Source of the DNA: an uncultured Bacteroidales bacterium
Lineage (GTDB): Bacteria; Bacteroidota; Bacteroidia; Bacteroidales; WCHB1-69
Direction of reading: 5' to 3'
Assembly: GCA_947169105.1 (NCBI GenBank)
Contig: CAMVOL010000010.1
Coordinates: 1 to 64,000, forward strand
DNA: 64,000 nt
Position numbers and translations under genes: made by a program. Under the pieces are notes generated by a model. It saw only the letters and a list, made by a program, of their open reading frames with translations, was not told the origin of the DNA and ran no database searches. Shown here piece after piece: positions 59,538 to 64,000 of the stretch; positions within the stretch are counted from its first letter, which is position 1, and the number at the start of each line of letters is the position of its first letter.

Positions 59538-59978
59538 TTATTTCCTTTCAAGTTCATAAGAAATTTTTGGTCGGGATGGGGAAAGATTCCCGGGGTAAAC
59601 ATCCGTGAAATAAAGCTCACCCGATACTGCCATTTCATTCTTATTGAATTCGTCTATGTCAAGATCTCCAGAAAGAGTATAGTGCCAATTTTCCCATTTC
59701 CACTCAACGTCAATTGTCAGTGTATTCTTTGTAATAGAGTATTCACCATACCATTCATATCCACCCATCATATTTAGTATGCATTTTCCATTTTCCTTAA
59801 AAGTCCATGATTCGCCTTTGTCATCTCCTCCATAATCATAGCCCTCGTCAATGTACTTGGCTTTTGTGATTTTCCATTTTCCGATAATTTGCTTTTCAGG
59901 TTTAGAGCAAGAAGAAAAAGCTACCATTGCTGCCAAAACGAGGCAAACAATTCCGATAAATTTGAAATTTTTGAACAT
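59538..59978 (-). CDS. Small lipocalin-like lipoprotein
   Basis: The Met at 59978 gives MFKNFKFIGIVCLVLAAMVAFSSCSK, a lipoprotein signal with lipobox Cys; the track start at 60047 lies by the terminator of the upstream RNA. The 146-residue product has IIGKWKITKAKYIDEGYDYG, then strands ending with GELYFTDVYPG, the pattern of Bacteroidetes lipocalin-like (DUF4923/lipocalin_4-type) proteins. It probably binds a small ligand or is a structural lipoprotein; function unknown. A candidate structured RNA ends 69 nt upstream. Confidence 0.75.
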   Translation of the reverse strand: MFKNFKFIGIVCLVLAAMVAFSSCSKPEKQIIGKWKITKAKYIDEGYDYGGDDKGESWTFKENGKCILNMMGGYEWYGEYSITKNTLTIDVEWKWENWHYTLSGDLDIDEFNKNEMAVSGELYFTDVYPGNLSPSRPKISYELERK

Positions 59979-60046
59979 ATTGTTTTGTGTTTCATTTCCT
60001 GCGGATTCCCTGCGCAAGGTAATACTTTGATTTTCAGAAAAACACA

Positions 60047-60310
60047 TAAAAAAGCGCGGGAATCAGAGTTTCATCGCTCATCCCGCTGCTTAGGCCTTCG
60101 CATGCCTATCTTCCGAGGATAAGCAATGCCGAAGCCCACGCTGTGTATCATTACAAGAAATACACAAACCAATGGACATTGAACATTGCCTTACCGTGCG
60201 GAAGATTAGAAGTTGCGAAGTTCAAGCAGCCGCAGATAAGACGTTGACTCAACGCCTTTTATATATGTCTATTGTCCGCCTTCTGCCTATTCAGACTTTG
60301 GTACGGATAA
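60047..60310 (-). ncRNA. Candidate structured RNA, about 260 nt
   Basis: No ORF fits here, but the minus strand has promoter, stems and terminator in order. From 5' to 3': AAGGCGTT/AACGTCTT hairpin (near 60255-60235), TGCGG/CCGCA, CAATG/CATTG, then a closing stem AGCGTGGG (60142-60135) with CCCGCGCT (60060-60053) followed by six T. Inside the last domain are GGC/GCC and TATC/GGATA hairpins. It could be a stand-alone RNA such as a 6S-type RNA or a leader of the lipoprotein gene. I could not match it to a named family. Confidence 0.5.
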
Positions 60311-60316
60311 TGGCAG

Positions 60317-60324
60317 CAAAAGTA
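60317..60324 (-). promoter_or_regulatory. -7 promoter element for the candidate RNA
   Basis: CAAAAGTA is TACTTTTG on the minus strand, with TTTG 23 bp upstream as a possible -33. No start codon follows within a normal distance, pointing to an RNA product or long leader. Confidence 0.55.
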
Positions 60325-60449
60325 GCGATTTTTTCTAAATGTTGAAGCAAAGATTAAAAAAATTGGAAATTACTGGAGATAGTTGGATTTGCGTGTATCT
60401 GTGAAATTCGCGGTTTTTATTAAATTGTTGGTATTTGTCGGAAAAGTTG

Positions 60450-60457
60450 TACTTTTG
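60450..60457 (+). promoter_or_regulatory. -7 promoter element for the MNT/HEPN pair
   Basis: TACTTTTG followed by CGGAC, 21 nt before the ATG at 60479. Confidence 0.65.
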
Positions 60458-60478
60458 CGGACTTGAAAAAGTTCGGTT

Positions 60479-60793
60479 ATGAAAAGTGTCCTTTCTGACA
60501 TTAAGCATCTTGCTTTATCCGTGGTTCCTACGGGCAGTTCGGCCTTGCTCTATGGGTCACGTGCACGAGGAACAGCCCATAGACATTCCGACTGGGATAT
60601 TTTGCTTATATTGAACAAAGATTCGCTTACTCAGGATGATTACGATACTGTAAGTTACCCTTTTGTATTGCTCGGTTGCGAATTGGGTGAAGAAATTAAT
60701 CCCATTCTATACACGAAAAAGGAGTGGCAAACCTATCAGGCAACCCCTTTCTATGAAAATGTCGAGCACGACGCTATCAATCTTTTGTCATGA
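60479..60793 (+). CDS. MNT-type nucleotidyltransferase (probable antitoxin)
   Basis: A 104-residue minimal nucleotidyltransferase. GSRARGTAHRHSDWD at 26-40 gives the GSx10DxD motif with Asp38 and Asp40. In HEPN/MNT pairs such a protein adds AMP residues to, and silences, the HEPN RNase. The 4-bp overlap with the HEPN gene and a shared promoter support that pairing. Lower GC than htpG next door suggests an accessory module. Confidence 0.9.
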   Translation: MKSVLSDIKHLALSVVPTGSSALLYGSRARGTAHRHSDWDILLILNKDSLTQDDYDTVSYPFVLLGCELGEEINPILYTKKEWQTYQATPFYENVEHDAINLLS

Positions 60794-61188
60794 AACAGGA
60801 AGAGAGACAATTACTGATCCGCCGGCAGGTTGAGAAAGCGCATCATTTTCTTCTTCAAGCAGATGAAATGATGACACTGGGACACACAGACTTGGCTGTC
60901 AATAGATTCTATTATGCTTGCTATCATATTGTGCAAGCCTTGTTTTTGCAAAAACAGATTTCCGTTCGCACTCATTCGGGGATTATTTCACAGTTTAGTC
61001 TGCACTTTGTAAAAACAGAGATCGTTTCTATGGAAGACGGCAGCTTGTTGGCACGTCTGTTCCAACTTAGGCAAAAAGCTGATTACAATTGTGCTTACGA
61101 TGTTTCTGATGAGGAAGCACGGAGTCTTGTTGAACCATCACATCATTTTGTAGAGAAGATTACAGAGGTTATCGGAATATCACTCTGA
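60790..61188 (+). CDS. HEPN domain protein (probable RNase toxin)
   Basis: A 132-residue helical HEPN protein (PF05168-like): EKAHHFLLQADEMMTLGHTDLAVNRFYYACYHI is the first helix pair, and LRQKADYNCAYDVSDEEA is the typical late block. An R-x6-H (RSLVEPSH near 113-120) might be the RNase motif, but its placement relative to the fold was not checked. It is expected to be the toxin of the MNT/HEPN type VII toxin-antitoxin system. Confidence 0.85.
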   Translation: MKQEERQLLIRRQVEKAHHFLLQADEMMTLGHTDLAVNRFYYACYHIVQALFLQKQISVRTHSGIISQFSLHFVKTEIVSMEDGSLLARLFQLRQKADYNCAYDVSDEEARSLVEPSHHFVEKITEVIGISL

Positions 61189-61245
61189 TTCTCTCATCTG
61201 CTGACAGTTTTAGCAGAAATATGACATTTTGTCACCTCCAGCGGT

Positions 61246-61262
61246 TGGCACGATGTTTGCAT
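61246..61262 (+). promoter_or_regulatory. Sigma-54 promoter of htpG with upstream TGACA sites
   Basis: TGGCACGATGTTTGCAT has GG and GC exactly 10 bp apart and matches the RpoN consensus TGGCAC-N5-TTGC(A/T) throughout. Just upstream TGACA occurs at 61202 and 61222, the second as a TGACA-TTT-TGTCA palindrome (61222-61234), a likely activator site. The ATG of htpG is 67 nt after the promoter. No TAnnTTTG is seen here. Confidence 0.8.
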
Positions 61263-61328
61263 AAAACAGGCGCCAACCGCTTTTTGTTGGCATTTTCTTC
61301 TATTGTCAAAATCAAAAATTGAAATATC

Positions 61329-63209
61329 ATGCAAAAAGGACAGATTAACGTACAAACCGAGAACATCTTCCCGGTAATCAAAAAATTCCTCTATTCCGAA
61401 CACGACATCTTTATCAGAGAACTGATTTCCAACGCGGTGGACGCCACGCAGAAGCTGAAAACGCTGGTGCAGATCGGCAAGGCTGACTGCGAACTGGGCG
61501 ACCTGACCATCCACGTGAAGGTGGACAAGGATGCCAAAACCATCACCGTTTCCGACCGCGGCATCGGCATGACGGCGGACGAGGTGGATCGCTATATCAA
61601 CCAGATTGCCTTCTCCGGCGCAGAGGAGTTCTTGGAGAAGTTCAAGAGCGAAGGCGCCAACATCATCGGCCACTTCGGACTGGGCTTCTACTCCGCCTTT
61701 ATGGTGGCGGAAAGGGTCGATATCATCACCAAATCGTATCTTCCTGATACAAAGGCTGTGAAGTGGAGCTGCACCGGCTCGCCCGACTACGAGATGGAGG
61801 AGACGGAAAAGGCGGAACGCGGCACCGACATCGTGCTGCACATCGCCGAGGACTCGATGGAGTTCTGCGACGAGCCGCGCATCGTGTCCCTTCTCCGCAA
61901 GTATTGCCGCTTCCTGCCCGTGGAAATCCAGTGCGGCGAGGAGAGCAAATGGGAGAAGCCCGAAAAAGCAGCCGACAGCGATGAAGAACCCAAGGAGGTG
62001 GAGGTCAAGGTGCCGCGCATCATCAACAACACCAACCCGTTGTGGAAACAGAACCCCTCGGAAATCACACAGGAACAATATGTTGAATTCTACCGCGAAC
62101 TCTACCCGATGACCTTCGACGAGCCGCTGTTCCAAATCCACCTCAATGTGGACTACCCCTTCAACCTCACCGGCATCCTCTATTTCCCGAAGGTCCGCAA
62201 CCAGATGGAAATCCAGAAAAACAAGGTGCAGCTTTATTGCAACCAAGTGTTTATCACCGACCAGCTGGAGGGCGTCATCCCGGAATTCATGATGCTGCTC
62301 CACGGCGTCATCGACTCGCCCGACATCCCGCTGAACGTCTCCCGTTCGTACCTGCAGTCGGACGCGAACGTCAAGAAAATCTCTTCCCACATCACCAAGA
62401 AGGTGGCCGACAAACTGGAGGAGATGTTCAAGAACAACCGCGAGGACTTCGAGAAAAAGTGGGACGACATCAAGGTTTTCATCGAGTACGGCTGTGTGAC
62501 GGACGAGAAGTTCTTCGAGCGTGCCAAGAGTTTCATCCTTTTCAAAAATATTGAAGGAAAGTATTTTACAATGGATGAATACCGCACGCACATCGAAACG
62601 TTGCAGAAAGACAAGAACGACATCACCGTTTATCTGTACGCCCACGACACGGCGACACAGCATGTCTATATCCAGGCCGCCAAGGAACGCGGCTACGACA
62701 TCCTGCTGATGGACGGTTTCTTGGACACGCACTTCATCAACCTTTTGGAACAGAAGCTCGAAAAGAGCCGTTTCGCCCGCGTCGATGCCGACACCATCGA
62801 CCGTCTCATCGAGAAGGACGAGCCCGCTCCCGCCAAACTCTCCGATGAGGAGCAAAAGACCCTGAAGGACGTTTTCGAGAACATCGTGGACAAAGACAAG
62901 TTCATGGTGCAGATTGCCAACCTCAGCGAAACAGATCTTCCGATTATGATCACGCAGAACGAGTTCATGCGCCGGTTCCAAGATATGGAGAAGTTGTCTG
63001 GACAAAAGGGATTCTACGGCAACATGGAGCACTACAACCTCGTGGTGAACGGCAACCACCCGCTGGCCTCCCGGATTCTGGAGGAGACGGACGAAGCCAA
63101 GAAGACGAGCCTCACCCAACAGCTGGTGGACCTCGCCCTCCTGTCGCAGAACATCCTAAAAGGCGAGAAGTTGAGCGAGTTCATCAAGCGGAGCGTGGAG
63201 CTGCTGTAA
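61329..63209 (+). CDS. htpG: Hsp90-family chaperone HtpG
   Basis: A 626-residue bacterial Hsp90. The GHKL ATPase is at 1-215: ELISNAVDATQKL (Glu31, Asn35), DRGIGM at 76-81, the lid segment INQIAFSGAEEFL and GHFGLGFYSAF at 114-124; middle and C-terminal domains follow with INVSRSYLQSD-type sequence (LNVSRSYLQSDANVKK). It refolds or holds client proteins under stress. The sigma-54 promoter implies control by an enhancer-binding protein rather than the housekeeping sigma factor. Confidence 0.97.
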   Translation: MQKGQINVQTENIFPVIKKFLYSEHDIFIRELISNAVDATQKLKTLVQIGKADCELGDLTIHVKVDKDAKTITVSDRGIGMTADEVDRYINQIAFSGAEEFLEKFKSEGANIIGHFGLGFYSAFMVAERVDIITKSYLPDTKAVKWSCTGSPDYEMEETEKAERGTDIVLHIAEDSMEFCDEPRIVSLLRKYCRFLPVEIQCGEESKWEKPEKAADSDEEPKEVEVKVPRIINNTNPLWKQNPSEITQEQYVEFYRELYPMTFDEPLFQIHLNVDYPFNLTGILYFPKVRNQMEIQKNKVQLYCNQVFITDQLEGVIPEFMMLLHGVIDSPDIPLNVSRSYLQSDANVKKISSHITKKVADKLEEMFKNNREDFEKKWDDIKVFIEYGCVTDEKFFERAKSFILFKNIEGKYFTMDEYRTHIETLQKDKNDITVYLYAHDTATQHVYIQAAKERGYDILLMDGFLDTHFINLLEQKLEKSRFARVDADTIDRLIEKDEPAPAKLSDEEQKTLKDVFENIVDKDKFMVQIANLSETDLPIMITQNEFMRRFQDMEKLSGQKGFYGNMEHYNLVVNGNHPLASRILEETDEAKKTSLTQQLVDLALLSQNILKGEKLSEFIKRSVELL

Positions 63210-63252
63210 TACATTGTTTTAGCCATATTTTCACCCATCACATAATAAAATT

Positions 63253-63293
63253 TACCTTTGCCCGTTTTTCTCAAATGAAATTCGGGCTTTTTA
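63253..63293 (+). promoter_or_regulatory. -7 element directly followed by a terminator-like hairpin
   Basis: TACCTTTG at 63253-63260 merges into GCCCG (63260-63264), which pairs with CGGGC (63283-63287) followed by a T tract. The hairpin could end htpG transcripts, or attenuate the TonB-receptor transcript starting here. Confidence 0.5.
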
Positions 63294-63337
63294 CATATTG
63301 TAAATAAGAGGGTTAGATTATTCTGCAAGAATTGAGG

Positions 63338-64000
63338 ATGCTGAAAAAAATCATTTTCTCCACTATCCTGTTCTGGGCGGCAACTACGTCAGTCGCCCAA
63401 ACTGTTGTATTCAAGGGAATTATCACTGACCCCGCAAAACAGCCCGTCGATAATGTGGTGGTGGCCTCCACCCACGACGAAGACCTCACCACCATCTCCA
63501 CCGAGAAGGGGGAGTTCTCCATAAAAATTCCGGCAAACAAACGCATTGACTTTTTGTTCCGGCGCGTCTCCTACCGCGACACCATCATCGCCATCCGCAT
63601 TTCCAAAGGCAGCGACACCACCTTCCGCATCCAGATGACCCCGTCGGGACAGGTGCTGGAGGCCGTTTCCGTAACCGAGTCATACAATGACTCTTACACC
63701 CGCATCAATCCGCAACTTTCCTACAAGATGCCCTCCCCCACCGGCGGCGTGGAGGCCCTTATCAAGTCGATGCCAGGGACCTCATCCACCAACGAGTTGA
63801 GCAGTCAGTACAACGTGCGCGGCGGCAACTACGACGAAAACCTCATCTTTGTCAATGACATACAGATTTACCGTCCCTTCCTCGTGCGCAGCGCCCAACA
63901 GGAGGGGCTCAGCTTCGTCAACCTCGACCTCACCCGCAGCGTGAAGTTCTCGGCGGGCGGCTTCGAAGCCAAGTACGGCGACAAGATGTCGTCTGTGCTG
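63338..64000 (+). CDS. TonB-dependent receptor with carboxypeptidase-like N-terminal domain, 3' end beyond the window
   Basis: The ORF runs off the right edge and is not in the track; I translated 221 codons. Signal peptide MLKKIIFSTILFWAATTSVAQ; a carboxypeptidase-regulatory-like domain at about 22-105 (VFKGIITDPAKQPVDNVVVA; GEFSIKIPANKRIDFLFRRV); and a TonB plug from about 120 (GGVEALIKSMPGTSSTNELS; YNVRGGNYDENLIFVNDIQIY; GGFEAKYGDKMSSVL). It is an outer-membrane importer or surface receptor of unknown substrate. No SusD-like partner can be seen because the window ends. Confidence 0.92.
   Translation, partial: MLKKIIFSTILFWAATTSVAQTVVFKGIITDPAKQPVDNVVVASTHDEDLTTISTEKGEFSIKIPANKRIDFLFRRVSYRDTIIAIRISKGSDTTFRIQMTPSGQVLEAVSVTESYNDSYTRINPQLSYKMPSPTGGVEALIKSMPGTSSTNELSSQYNVRGGNYDENLIFVNDIQIYRPFLVRSAQQEGLSFVNLDLTRSVKFSAGGFEAKYGDKMSSVL

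Noticed and set aside
61194-63119. 641-codon ORF antisense to htpG
   Set aside because: Shadow of a strongly coding GC-rich gene; His/Val/Leu-rich translation without domains. The same applies to 48518-50512 (antisense hutU), 44356-45972 (antisense ftcD) and 8986-10410 (antisense rluD/rlmI).

Overview
The window reads as chromosome of a Bacteroidales-type bacterium (phylum Bacteroidota), probably an uncultured type IX secretion (T9SS) positive lineage. The grounds are: many promoters with the Bacteroidetes -7 element TAnnTTTG close to start codons; several secreted proteins with C-terminal T9SS sorting domains (YPNPA...GVYFVRL...KFIKK type A, and one type B); lineage families such as DUF4837, DUF4271, PepSY-like repeats and a carboxypeptidase-like TonB receptor; and almost no Shine-Dalgarno sequences. 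No rRNA, tRNA, CRISPR array, insertion sequence or prophage was recognised.

Layout. 1-8.8 kb (mostly minus): an Rpn-type nuclease cut by the window edge, a secreted hypothetical, a broken lipoprotein-like gene, ung, a NupG-like permease, a FAH-family enzyme, an outer-membrane barrel, a YitT protein and an OmpA/TPR lipoprotein. 8.9-16.1 kb (plus): rluD-like, rlmI-like, recO, then two tandem T9SS cleaved-adhesin-like proteins. 16.2-25.2 kb: DUF1846, DUF721, two outer-membrane proteins, an NfeD protease, another barrel and a YfcC transporter. 25.3-39.6 kb (plus): a beta-propeller/barrel protein, a C10 protease with a large insertion, a PepSY-like protein, prmA, a DUF4837 lipoprotein, an ECF sigma factor with a membrane partner carrying a T9SS type-B domain, a flippase-like protein, rfaE2, and an M23/LysM peptidase.

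39.6-44.25 kb (minus) is the most unusual stretch. A LytS/LytTR-like two-component pair is followed by a strong hairpin, three direct repeats at 20-21 bp spacing, a promoter, a 32-residue Gly/Asn/Pro/Lys-rich microprotein with a perfect Shine-Dalgarno, another hairpin, and a 759-residue fusion of a degenerate protein kinase domain to a Ppx/GppA phosphatase-like domain. I propose that the two-component system controls the microprotein/fusion transcript. I know no named system with this layout.

44.3-53.9 kb (minus): ftcD, an acyl-CoA synthetase, a T9SS protein and hutU (histidine catabolism), then a membrane glycosyltransferase-like protein coupled to a polyprenyl-phosphate GT2. 54.1-64 kb (mostly plus): a second M23/LysM peptidase, DUF4271-hemD-rnpA-yidD-S41 peptidase, a dispersed non-coding element, a lipoprotein preceded by a probable stand-alone structured RNA, an MNT/HEPN pair, htpG behind an excellent sigma-54 promoter, and the start of a TonB-dependent receptor. 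Short repeats of the form CAAGTTCATCAAGTTTAT recur at five intergenic sites. All family names are from reading the translations; no database search was run.
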